The notes under the pieces are model-generated. The model saw only the letters and a list, made by a program, of their open reading frames with translations, ran no database searches and was not told the origin of the DNA. Shown here one piece after another: positions 21,471 through 32,285 of a stretch of DNA of 64,000 nt. Numbering within the stretch: position 1 is the first letter of the stretch; every line of letters starts with the position of its first letter. Made by a program: the position numbers and the translations under genes. The DNA is from Chelonoidis abingdonii. Lineage: Eukaryota; Chordata; Testudines; Testudinidae. The stretch spans positions 77,973,668-78,037,667 of the forward strand of contig NC_133773.1 in assembly GCF_003597395.2 (NCBI RefSeq), read 5' to 3'.

Positions 21471-24400
21471 TTCACTCACAGTCATAGCAGATTCATGAAC
21501 TTTACTGTGGTCCAGCCACTAATGTGGGACAGAGAACCACACTATATATGTACGTTATGAAGAAGATGCTATACCACAGCAAAAGAGAGTATTTCATTAT
21601 TCATTTAGATTGTAAGCAATTTGGGTCAAAGACTTACTATGTGTATGTAAAATATCTTACACAATGGGGCCCTTGTCTGGGTTGATTGGTACAGTGTTAC
21701 TGTAATAATTTCTTAATCAGGATTTGATCGTACTGATAACAAATGTAGGTGGCGCGCGCACGCGTGCACACACACTGTGTCAATGTAGTGAGAAAGGTGA
21801 CTTGAATTAGAATGAACTGATCAAAGAGTCAGTTTATTATATAAAATACAGTAAGTATAATGTAGACAATTTGGGAGAATACTTCCAGTGTCTCAGCATG
21901 GAGTGTTTTCAGTTTGTTGTTACCCACAACTCCTCAAAGGCTTTGTAGTTATTTATTATAATTATTTTATTGATTTATTTTACAGCTGTGCTGGGATATA
22001 ACTTTGAAGTATTTGGAAGTTGGGCTTCATTTGGATAAACATATGAATATTTGCATGCTTATCCAAATGTATCCAAGCTTATTGGCCTGGAAATCAAGAT
22101 TAGCAATCTTATAAGAACAGGATTTTCTTGTGAAGTTTACAAAATTTCTTGGTCTCATCTGGGACAAGAATATGTTTGGGGCTTAAAAGACCTCAACTGG
22201 AATTTTGCTACATAAAAACTCCAAGTGAGAACATTTCTTGTGGTGTGTTTCCAGTCTCAGCCAGTTTTTATTTTTAATCCATTTAATTTGCTTCAGATTG
22301 TTTAAAATCTGTCTGTTGTATTTTATTAATTTTAATGCAAATTTGGTTTTCCTATTGCATTGAGACTACTGTCACAAAAGACCTATCGCACACACTGAAT
22401 TGATGCTCTCTGCTTTTACCTCAGAAGTCTAGTTTTGATCACAACTAAGTAAAATGAGTTTCATGGTCTTCATTAAATTTCAGCTACTATAGATATTTAT
22501 ATCACAAATCAATACACAGTTTGGCACAAATGTCAGTCTCTGATCCCAAGACCGGAATAGACATGGGTCAAGATTCAGATGAATTAGCAAAGTTGTGTGG
22601 AATCTTGCTCAGCATGTATCTGCACTACAATTAGTACATGCCAGTGTGTTACATCTTACTTTCACACACAGTAACATTAATTAATTATACTTCCTCTCAT
22701 AAAATAACCTTCAAACCTGCTATTTATAGATGTCTTAATATCTCTACAATGCCATGTTTCAATCCATAGCAACAGCATCACTGAAGATGTAAGAGGCATA
22801 TCAGTTGTTTTAGATAAAGCTTGGGAGCCTCTAAACAGTTACCTAGGATTTGTTTGTGCTTTAAATGCTGATGTTAAATGCTGTGCCTGATAGCTGCCTG
22901 GATAATGAGTAGAAGTGCATGGTATAGAAAATTCAGATGCTGGCCAGAATGTATATGAGGTACATATGGATTTGAGATGATCAAAGAGTGAGAAGAAAAT
23001 TTCACTAATCTTTGACTGCAAAAACGTGTTTTTTGTTGTTTTTTCTTGACTCTATTTGCAACCTTTTATTTTCACATTCCCTGATTATAGCTTGGTTTTG
23101 TGGTTGTTCCCTGGTAACTTCTGGAACTAACCAAGACAGTGAGAATTGCAAATTGTAAACTTCAAATATTACAACTGCATAAACAATTTGAAATGGGCAT
23201 CGTTATAGTTAATGTAATAACTATTTACAGCATGAATTATGGATTACTATTAGTGAATACTAGGTCAGCCTTTGCAACTGATAATTTGAAATAGTTAATA
23301 CATGTAAGGCATCTAACACATCGTATTGGATAATTAGCCAAACTTTTACCCAAATCTTTCAGCACCTATGTACACAGGTAACTTTCCTCACATGACTATT
23401 CACAGTGATTGATCCTATGTAACTCTTCAAAGCCCTGGGCACTGGGGGCATTTCTGGAGGAAAGAGACATGGCCAGGGTGCATTCCAGCTATTTCCAAGG
23501 ACCAGAATATCCCTTTTGGGCCATGAGAAGCTGGCAGTAAATTTGAGCAGCAGTTTATGCCTGACCCAGCCCTATCCCCAAATTGGCATTGTATTTGAGA
23601 GCATGAAAGTGGCCCAAAGTTGTCTTTTTCTTCCCTCCTCAAGTACTGTGGTTGGTTCAGAAACGGTGATCATTTGTTTCTATGTTCTTTCTGTCCATTA
23701 TTAGCATATAACAAATGAATAACAATATTAACAGCAGCTTTATTGCCTAACTCCTGGGTGTCTGGCCTATAAAAAAAATGTCTGCAGACTCTGTATCACG
23801 ATATTCTCAGCTGGCAGACTTGACATATACATTAAGGATCTCATCTTTTAACCCTTATGCTACTGATAGTTTCTCTTTGAAGTTAATTGGAGATGAGGAT
23901 GCTCAGAATCTTTAATGATTGGGCCTTAATTTTGGACACTAATGAGCAGTCATTTTAGCTCTGACAGTATTGCATTACTTACAGTCAAGTCATAATTAGC
24001 TCAGTCACAGAATATTATGATGGATGAAACAACAGACCCAGAGAAATATAGGTCATGTGGTCCATTCTCCTGGTCTGAGGCAGGATTGAAAATGCAAAAT
24101 CAAAATCTCATTGAAAAATCTCATTGAAAGAAATAAGGAACTGATTTCAGCACCAAGTACATGTGTACACATGCATCTAGGCGTGATCTGCAAAATAACT
24201 ACTTTAAAAAAAGAACAAATAAAAAAAAATTGCAAAGTCAAGTACTCAAATATTAGGCAATCCCAGAATTAAAGTTGCCCTTTCAATCTTAATTCAGCCT
24301 CTTTGTGTCTATGGATTATGATATAGTCTTTAGTTACATGACTCTCCAGTTAGGATAGTATGTGCACAGCCTGGTCAGCATGTAGGAGCCATGTGGGAAT

Positions 24401-25080
24401 GGAGCATATTCGGTGCAGATGGAATCTTTGGTGAATTTACTTGTCAAATTCATGATTTTCAGAGCCTTAAAAATTGGCCAAATTTGGGTGGATTTCCACA
24501 GTAAGAAAAAAAAAAAGCACATGCATGACATGAGGGCAACCCCCTGGCCAAATGTAAAATCCTTAATCCAAAATATGGAGTTGATACAGCTTCTCAATGA
24601 AATGGCTGTAAAAAATTTTTACCATGGGCAAAACACAATATATTTCCCTAAACTTGTTTTGGAATTGGCTGAAATGTTTCCCAAAAATTTCAGCCTGAGG
24701 CTGTCACCTGGCATGGAAAATTACAGCCTGAATGTTTAAAGTTTAGCAAAGGTATAAGCAACTGAAAATAGTATTTTCTTATGGAAAGTCTTAGGCAACT
24801 TTAACTGTAAGCATATATATCAATTTTCATTTGGCCTGAACATCAAAAGCTACACTTTGAGGGTGAAACAACACAAGTAAACAAGACAACATCACAGATT
24901 TCCCCAAATTTACCAATATAAAGTCATTTTCCAAAAAAGATTAAATTGGGAAATAAAAGAACTATCCTTTATGTACCATTGCAAAACAGCTCTATTATAA
25001 TAAATAAGGCAAAAAGAGTCATTAATAGTCTGCTATGAGCTGTTAATACAAACAATGATAAAGACATCTGAGGAAACAAT
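21471..25080. other. 3.6-kb mostly unique sequence
   Basis: No gene is supported. A short GC/CA dinucleotide run is at 21751-21776. Open frames at 22839-23021, 23427-23704 and 24053-24241 lack motifs. A 108-codon plus frame and an 87-codon minus frame overlap at 24334-24739 without recognisable domains. Parts of 24600-24720 ('ggaattggctgaaatgtttc') resemble decayed palindromic repeat sequence. Confidence 0.5.
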
Positions 25081-25320
25081 CCTTAAAACTGCTTGTTACA
25101 TTAACAATTCACTGTGATGTGCATAAATACACACATTACTAAAATGTCACAAGTTACTGTCCTTAAAAGTGCTTATAACATTAACAGTTCATGCAGTGTT
25201 ATGCATATATACACATATTAAAAAAAATCACAGGATCAATTGTTAAAAGTGCTTATACTGTTAACAGTTCACACAGTGAAGTGCATATAATACATAATTA
25301 TCTAATCACAAAAGTGTTTA
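25081..25320. repeat. 80-bp minisatellite, three units
   Basis: Three consecutive 80-bp units start at 25081, 25161 and 25241. Each begins 'cTTaAAAgTGCTTaTaacaTT' in variant form, followed by AACAGTTCA, GTGCATA and a TCACA near the end. A degenerate fourth start ('aaagtgtttatgctta') follows at about 25311. The units differ by substitutions and small indels but keep the exact 80-bp period. There is no coding potential. Confidence 0.85.
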
Positions 25321-25794
25321 TGCTTAAGACATATGCTTAACTATTTACAAGTGCTACTAGATATTGGAGCACCCATCCCTCTGTAAGTGCTGTAAAACTA
25401 CAGGGCGGGCTACATTAGAGAACATCTTGCTTTCTATTAAAATATCTTTGAAACGGAGCTCAAATCCATTGCTAAAAAGCTAAACACTTCAGTGTTTCCT
25501 TTTGAAAAGTACTGAGTCCCTTTTCTGTAGTTACTGTACATCCATCTCTAGAATAGATGCTCGCATGAGAGGTGCATTTTTCGGGGAGAAATGGAGTGAT
25601 AAATCACTATTAAAATCTTTGGGAGATTATTGGTTCTTTAGTTGCCCATCTACAAATGCAAGGAGGAGTTCTGGAATTTGGGGAACACACACTAGTTTAT
25701 AATACTGGGTTATATTCTTTGACATATCCAGTACATTTCTCTCCAATGTGTTCTCTTATAGGCACAAGTGGATGATTCTTTTCTTTCTTTTCTT
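25321..25794. other. Intergenic sequence between minisatellite and LINE
   Basis: A 66-codon frame at 25502-25702 has no recognisable motif. A pyrimidine-rich TTTCTTTTC run at about 25776-25797 adjoins the LINE. Confidence 0.5.
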
Positions 25795-27660
25795 TTCTAT
25801 GACAACTTGAAAAGCAACATCAGATGTTGATGCCTAAGGTTGTCATTCACTCTATGGCTATCAGTCATATGGAATGAATCAGGGCTGTCCTTCTGGAGAA
25901 GGATCTTAGAGGGAAGCAATTCACTAGATGTTCCATGGTTTGGATGTTTTCTCCACATCGCCCATACTGGTATGCTATATTCAGCTGCTGAGAAGACCAG
26001 GGCCAAGATGGCTGTCCACAAGATGGGAGCATATGGTCCCCAACCGATCCTGGCTAGTTTGTAGATTATATTATTCCTAGTCTTTATGTTGGCAGCCGTC
26101 TTGTCAGATGTGGGTGGCATATGAGGCTATGATTCAGAAGTACTCTGAGATATTTTGGGACATCCTCGTGTCTGAGGTGTCACATGTGACATTCAGACAT
26201 TTCTTTGCACGACGGTTACTCAGGTGGAACATGGAGGTGGCTCTTTTTTTGAGGATTCAGCCAGAGTTGCCGTAACCAATAGTACTCCTCCAGTTTGTTT
26301 GTTTGTTTGTTTCTCATAACTTCTGTGAGGTTGCATTCTATTTGGGTGAACATGCTTGCTTGGATGAAGAATATGAGATCATCCACATATCCAAATGTCC
26401 ATGATTGGGTTGATGGCATATCACTGATATAAATATTAAAGAGTGATGGCACCAGAATGGATCCCTGTGGGAACTTGTTGATCGGTAGATGAGTCTTCTG
26501 GTCCATTCTCTTAGATGTACATGAAACTTGCCGTTGGTGAACATAATTGTCTGTATGCACAATAGTGGTCTGCAATGCACTATTTTGGACACATTCAGAA
26601 GCAGGCCATACTCCAAAACTTATGTATGCCAAGGACATGCTGCTGCTGTTTTGAGCCTGTGTTGATACATGGCTTCCATTCTAGGTCATCATTGTGATTA
26701 CCTTATTGCACATGGCTTTTCACAGTCTGCACCTGGGTTAATCTTTAGAGATGTAGTCCCCAGAGATGGATGTATGTCTCCAGAGAAGCATCTTTTCCAA
26801 GAACTTGTACATTATGCATAGTAAGGATATTGGACAGTACATTTCTGGAACATTGGCTGCTTTCTCTGATTTCAAGATGGTAGTGACCTTTGACTGTTGC
26901 CATATCTTGGGTGTTTGACCAAGAGAATACATGGTGGTAAAGAAGCACTTTAGCCAGTTGTGGCCAGGATGACCTAGGTTTTTCAGAAATTCTGGAAAGA
27001 TGCCATCTTGGCCTGCTGCCTTGCTAAGTTTGTTGAGTGTTATGGCCTAGTCCACTTCTTCTCTAGTGAATGGCTTTTATAGATTTGATGTTGCTGGGCA
27101 GTTAGGTAGGGAGCTGAATGAAGCTTTTTCTTTACTGTCCTTCTGTGATGATGATCTATTTAATCTCTGGAATTTAGGAATGTTTGGATGGCGACAGCAT
27201 TGACTGTGACATGTGGCATGCTGCTTTGAAGAGGGTCACCTCAGCCAAGATTATGGAGTAGCCTCCAAGTTTTCCTGCTTGAGTGGGTGAAATCTAGAGT
27301 TTGCTTAGCTTTTGTCTACTGCTCTTGTCTAACAGAGTTCAATGATTGCAGGAGAGTGGCTGCAGCAACAGTATTACTTGTCTTGTACTCCTTTCAGAGT
27401 CCCTCACTGGCTGCCAACTGGCAGGGAGTATAGTCTTTCCTGTAGCCATGGGCATTTTTCTTTTAGCAGGAACTTTAAGGAGGTGGTTGACCCTGTTGTA
27501 GTTGGGTATGTTCATATGTATTTGGCTAACCACTTTTTCTGTGGTTTCTGTGAAGCTGTTCCAGTCGATCTTCCTAAAGTGGCATTGGTAGCAGTGTGAA
27601 TAAGGGAACTTGGAGATTAATATGCATAATGACAGGATGGTATTGGCTGTGTGGAAAATC
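25795..27660 (-). pseudogene. Antisense non-CR1 LINE: reverse transcriptase and C-terminal region
   Basis: Read from 27660 down to 25795 it is the ORF2 of a non-LTR retrotransposon, with several frameshifts. Order: a pre-RT segment with FRKIDWNSFTETTEKVV near 27570, then KAAGQDGIFPEFLKNLG near 27000. RT block 1 is TPKIWQQSKVTTILKSEKAANVPEMYCPISLL and YKFLEKMLL (26910-26780). RT block 4 is FPQGSILVPSLFNIYISDMP near 26480-26420. The catalytic box FGYVDDLIFF has its YVDD at 26378-26389, where most relatives have YADD. After a NPQK phrase, the C-terminal block is KTRNNIIYKLA and AEYSIPVWAM (26085-25970). The phrasing differs from the CR1 copies here and recalls jockey-superfamily LINEs. Clade uncertain. 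Confidence 0.8.
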
Positions 27661-28328
27661 AATAAGAACAGTTTGTAGCGCTTCTAGTGTAGGCCTGCCC
27701 TTAGTCAGGGAGTGATTGAGAAGGGGCAGAGTACAGGTGGATCCTTAGATCTATGACCTTCAACCCACTGGTCAATGCAAAGATGTCAGTGTGCCAGGAG
27801 ACACATCGTAGTATTGGGTACATAACTTTCACCCCAGAACAGGGGAAAACTGGAATGCAGATTGTAGCTCTGACAATCGTTCCCTTACTCAGTCTCTACA
27901 GTAACTCACAAACAGATGAATCTCCTTTTTTAAAAATTAAAACTCCCTGTTTCTTCCTTGCTCTTTAACTGCTGAACTTTTATTGGCCTCTTAGAATTCA
28001 AAGATGACATTATTATGAGTTTGTAATATTGTGATCCATCACATCTATTATGAATAAAAAGGTGAGGAAGGCAATTCCTTTTAATTAATAAATGATTCCT
28101 TCACCTAAAAAAGAAGAATGTGGAAAGAAAATGTGGTTTTAAAGCTTCCAAAAGCTAAGGGCTGATAAACAAGTAAAAAGGGCAAAGAGTGTTATGGTGC
28201 ACATCACAGAATCTCTAAGCTTTTACTGACCTCACAAATTGTTTCTTGGAGAAGAACGTGAGGAGTTAGTGATGGTAAGGAGGTAGCCTTGCTGATGGTT
28301 GTCTTTGTGTTTTCTGGGATCTGAGCAG
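27661..28328. other. Intergenic sequence upstream of the exon candidate
   Basis: No gene or recognised repeat. The frame at 27753-27968 lacks motifs. Confidence 0.45.
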
Positions 28329-28514
28329 TGTATACTGAAAGGGGAACAGTCACAACAGATGAAAAACAGAGAAAAATTATACAGGAGAAGAAGAAAAAAT
28401 AGAGGAGGGCATCAAGCTAAGAGAAAAGAAGAAATCGTAGATTCAGAAGTCAACAGAAGAAGAGTAAATAAAGAAGAGACAGAGTGCAGGGAAGAGAAGC
28501 CTGAAGTCAGGGAG
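28329..28514 (+). other. Candidate internal exon (unassigned)
   Basis: A 186-nt segment, exactly 62 codons and open throughout. It is preceded by a plausible 3' splice site: the pyrimidine-rich 'gttgtctttgtgttttctgg' then 'gatctgagcag' ending at 28328. It is followed by a strong 5' splice site, GGAG|GTAAGTAA, at 28515. The open frame enters and leaves in phase 0. The segment is purine-rich, as exonic enhancers often are. Its peptide is highly charged (RRRRKNRGG, AKRKEEIVD, NKEETECREEKPEV), with no recognised domain and possibly coiled-coil. No neighbouring exon is recognised. It could equally be a lncRNA exon or a chance match. Confidence 0.3.
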
Positions 28515-28529
28515 GTAAGTAATATACAG

Positions 28530-29095
28530 TAGATACAATTGCATGTTTTCTTTATCTTTTTACTAATAAGTAAGCAATTGCTGGTTTGAGCTCGTATTTC
28601 CTCTACTTAGACTGGAGGATAGCACTAGAACTGGTAACATCTTACTGGTAAAAATGTAAAAGAAAACTTTCTAAGTGCTTCCATTATATGCTGAGAAGAT
28701 AAAATAAACTTGTCTGGAGGAAATAAAATTATTTTTTGGATAATGCAGAACAGCTTTGCAATCATGTGCTTTGAATAAAACCCATTATCTGAGAATTTTA
28801 AAATATGTTTGTACTTAATATATTGGTACCTGGGTTTTCTGTTGGGGACTATGCTGAAGTCAAATTAAGTATTTGTTATAACTGAAAGGGAAACAACATT
28901 TCTTTTCTTTAAGTGAAATGGTCAAGACTTTGTCATCTCTCCTTTCAGGATGGGTTGATGTATCAGCCACTTTGAAACACTGTAGCATTTTTCATACAAT
29001 AGGGCTGCACACATTAGATTTACCTTGTGCTTGAACCTGGTAAAGGATCCTGAAGGATGCCCTTCTTCTGTCAATGGTGTGAATCCTCACCAGAA
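28530..29095. other. Intergenic sequence, nothing recognised
   Basis: AT-rich with no supported gene or repeat. Confidence 0.5.
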
Positions 29096-29099
29096 GCAC

Positions 29100-29942
29100 T
29101 TCTAGTGACTTAAGAGGGGCAGTGGAAAAGGTGACAGCCCGGGCTCTCAGCTGCACATGCAGTTCCCCGCCTCAGATCCCTGCACCCCAGCTATGGACTC
29201 CCCGCTCTCAGCTGCCAAGAGCATAGCTGCTCCCCCAGGCTCTTGGCTCCCTGCCACTGGGAGCCCAGATGTTCCTTTGGGCTCTTGGCTCCCCATTGCC
29301 TAGCACAGCAAGGCTCCCAGTGGGGAGCTCCATGCCCAGAGTCCGGGTGGCTCCCAATGGGGAGCGGAGAGCCTTGGTGCACCTGCTGGGCTCCCCAGGG
29401 GAAGCCAAGAGCCTCCTCGCACCACCTAGGCTCCCAAGTGGGAGTACATGGTGCACGATGGCTGGGAACAGGGAGCAGGCAGCTAGGCAAGCCCAGCCCA
29501 GCTGGGAGCAGGGAGTGAGGAGCCCAGACAGCAGCCAGGTTGTGGGAGCCGGGACTCAGAGGGCAGCCCAGCTCTGAGTGGGGTGGATGCAGCCCAGGTG
29601 GGAGCAGGGTGCCTGGGGACAGACATTCTCTAGCTGGAGCCCCTGACCTGCCCCAGGATGACAGCCCGGCTTTCTTGTCAATTTCTCGGCTCCAGGCTGA
29701 AGCCATGAAATTGAGAAGAATGACAGTCAACAGCCAATATAAGTAATGCAGTGTCTACATGGACACTGCATTATCCTAACTACACTGACACAAGCCCTTT
29801 GGCTCTCATGGAGTTGGAGTTATTATGTTGGTGTAGTAGGGCACATACATCAGTGGGAGAAAAGCTGTAGTGTTGACACTGACATAATTAGGTTGTCGTA
29901 AACTGCCTTACACAGAGCTAACTCTGTAGTGTAGACCAAACC
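29100..29942. mobile_element. GC-rich composite ending in a Harbinger-type right terminus
   Basis: 29100-29660 is GC-rich and made of imperfect repeats of a palindromic 'GGCTCCCAGTGGGGAGC' type unit interspersed with 'gcccagctgggagcaggg'. From 29735 it changes to 'gcagtgtctacatggacact', 'ggtgtagtagggcac' and ends AGTGTAGACCAAACC (29928-29942). This is the mirror of the Harbinger left termini (GGTCTACACT). No matching left terminus is found upstream, so the element is truncated at the left. The 179-codon minus frame at 29191-29730 and its neighbours arise from the repeats and are not genes. Confidence 0.6.
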
Positions 29943-29945
29943 TTC

Positions 29946-31085
29946 TTTATCTGACAAGAGTATCCCTCCCCCTTTATTAGAAAATATACTACAGTTCACA
30001 TTTGCCTATGATGAATTGCCCCTAGGTATGGGTAACCGGTACCCACTCATTTGGACACATGTTCAGTAATGACTTTGAATAACAAATGCAATTAAAATAT
30101 TGTTTTTTTATTTTTAACTGTGTCACATAATTTAAAGGCTGATTATGCGTCCTTAGTCAAAATATAGACAAATAAGACAGCTGTGCTCTACTTTTGTTTT
30201 ACGAAACCTAGCAAGTATTTTATTTGCAATAAAGAAACTGAAGTGCCATCAACGTTGTGTACAGCCATCTGCTTCTGAAATTAGTTTCATACAGGGGATT
30301 TAAGCCTGTGTAATGCTCTTCTATTTATGGTACTAAAAATCCTCTGTTTTTTTTTTTAAGTATATAGCTGAATGTGATAGTTTGTTAACTGCACATATCT
30401 TACTCTTCTATGTCTCCTCATATCAAGTTTGCAAGTACCAATTTCCCAAATGGCACTTCTATCAAAATAACTCAGGACTTATGCATGAAAATAAATCATA
30501 TCACTGCTCTGAAGACTGTTGGCTTCCTGTTTACCGTCAAAAGAAGCTGATTGTTCAACATGATGTAGCACAGGTGATAAAAATGTGGATTATTATGATT
30601 GTAGTGAAGAGGTGATGGGTGTTCTTTGAAACACAAGAGAGATCAGGCTTTATAAAAATCTGTAACTGTATGGAGCCAGTTGTGGTATCTGATACCAAGA
30701 TATTAATGCTGGGGTACCAGGTCCAGCTTGTTAGACCAGTAGGAAAACCAGTTAGAGCCCTATCCAGTAGATCACTTAAGCATGTCCTATGGAAGTCAGT
30801 GGGAATTCTCACAGTTGTTGCAGATTTTATTGCAAGTCTTGTGATATTTGGTGTTTTGTCTTAAACTCCTGGAGCTCCTGGAGTCAAATATTTACAAGAC
30901 AATCTCAGCTTTCATGTTTTTAAAGTAAGCTTCTAGCCTTGTGATTGCAGAGCACAGCATGGAAATGTGAGACAAGTGCACCTTGAAAGGCTATGAAACC
31001 ACAAAGAAAATAAAAAACACATTTTTTTTAAATTCATGATTTCTAAGTCAGTCTCATGAATTTTTGATAACAAACTCAAGACTTT
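29946..31085. other. Intergenic sequence, nothing recognised
   Basis: Frames at 30382-30615 and 30555-30864 lack motifs. No repeat is securely identified. Confidence 0.5.
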
Positions 31086-31086
31086 T

Positions 31087-31600
31087 GCATGCAGTGTTGT
31101 TGTAGCCTTGTGGGTCCCAGAATATTAGAGACAAGCTGGGTGAAATAATAGCTTTTATTGGCCCAGCTTCTGTTGGTGAGAGAGCCAAGGTTACACAGAG
31201 CTCTTCTTCAGGTATGGGAAACTTACTCAGAGTGACCTGGGCCGGCTCTAGCCATTTCGCTGCCCCAAGCACGGTGGCACGCTGCGGGGGGTGCTGTGCT
31301 GCTCGCCGCTCCCACGGCTCCGGTGGAACCCCCGCAGGCGTACCTGTGGATGCTCCACAGGAGCCGCGGGACCAGCAGACCCTCCACGGCCAGGCCTGTG
31401 GGAGGTCCACCGGAGCCGCCTGCCGCCCTCCCGGCAACCGGCAGAGCACCCCCCGTGGCATGCTGCCCCAAGCACGCGCTTGGCGCGCTGGGGCCTTGAG
31501 CCGCCCCTGAGAGTGACACTCTGTGTAAGGGCAGAAGTATGTCTCTTTCACCAATAGAAGTTGGTCCAATAAAACATATTACCTCACCCACCATGTCTCA
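31087..31600. repeat. Older reptilian repeat interrupted by a MITE
   Basis: The left part has 'gcagtgttgttgtagccttg', 'cccagaatattagagacaag', 'cttttattggcccagcttct', 'gttggtgagagagccaagg' and 'agctcttcttcagg'. The right part resumes at 31518 with 'tcaccaatagaagttggtcc' and 'aataaaacatattacctcac', which is an inverted version of the same phrases. The element is therefore palindromic and was split by the hAT-like insertion at 31237-31509. I recognise this repeat as common in turtle and crocodilian DNA; the family name is not known to me. Confidence 0.65.
31237..31509. mobile_element. GC-rich hAT-like MITE with perfect 8-bp TSD
   Basis: A 273-bp insertion bounded by inverted ends CTGGGCCGGCTCTAG and CTTGAGCCGCCCCTG. 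The target duplication AGAGTGAC is identical at 31229-31236 and 31510-31517. The interior is very GC-rich, with several CpGs, and its inverted 'tccaccggagccg' / 'cggctccggtgg' segments form a fold-back structure. The high residual CpG content compared with the surrounding DNA suggests that it is younger than its host repeat. The long open frames on both strands across it (for example 31054-31594) are by-products of GC richness. Confidence 0.88.
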
Positions 31601-31621
31601 TGACGTTTGAACATTTGGCCT

Positions 31622-31648
31622 TTTTTGGGATGTCTGGTCACCCTACCT
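31622..31648. repeat. Right-end fragment of the 1924-2045 MITE family
   Basis: The sequence 'gggatgtctggtcaccctac' matches the right terminus CGGGACATCTGGTCATCCTA of the complete element at 1924-2045. Only the terminus is present. Confidence 0.55.
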
Positions 31649-31679
31649 TTCAAGAAGTCTAAAACTGTGAATGGTGGAT

Positions 31680-32285
31680 AATAGTAGGCATGTGCCTTGG
31701 GGTGCTGGCATTCTAGGGCACCTAAAAGTTAAAAGTGGATTAAAAGTTAACAAGTTAAGACATACAGCTCCCCTGTGGGCAGCCAGGCTCCTGACACAGG
31801 TTGGTGGCCGCCCACTGTGTAATGCTGGTCCAGGGTATGAGTCTGAGTTAGCCCACCTGGGGGCACTGTGAGTCATGGCCGGGCTAGGTGGTTGCTGATG
31901 GTGCTGGGGATATCCCAGCCCCTTCCCAATCTCAGCTGCTCCGCTGCCTCCTCTCTGTGCCAGGGGTGGGGGAAGCATTCTCTTGCATGGGCAGAGCTGG
32001 AGCACAGCTGCTGCACTGGGCTGAGAGAGGAATGGAAGACACCTGGGGACCACTCACCTAGAGAGAGGTATAGTCCCCCCCTTGCACCTCACCTGGAGTG
32101 GGTGGGCTGCACCCTGGCTCGGGCTGGGAGTGACATGCTTGCCAGAGGGTCTAATGCATTCACAGGGAGGCTGTGTTTATATTTTTTTTGTTTCTTTTTT
32201 TACAGAAAACACGAAGGTAGCTGTAGGCAGAGTGGCGGGAAGCTCTGAAGATGCTGTGTCTAGGGGAGCTTAAAGTGTAAATCCA
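31680..32285. repeat. GC-rich block, probable dispersed repeat
   Basis: Base composition rises sharply between about 31760 and 32170, and the phrases 'ggcatgtgccttggggtgct' and 'ggcattctagggcacctaaa' look like a turtle dispersed repeat. Open frames on both strands (31643-32053 minus, 31868-32248 plus) overlap one another and have no domain, so I do not call genes. The ends were not determined. Confidence 0.4.

Noticed and set aside
25081..25320. Possible CRISPR array because of regular repeats
   Set aside because: The 80-bp units are contiguous with no distinct spacers, and the genome is vertebrate.
29191..29730. 179-codon minus-strand frame, the longest in the window
   Set aside because: Entirely within the GC-rich palindromic minisatellite, with open frames on both strands at once and no domain.
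31054..31594. 171- and 123-codon minus frames and several plus frames
   Set aside because: They cross the GC-rich MITE and both its target duplications, so they are products of the insertion.
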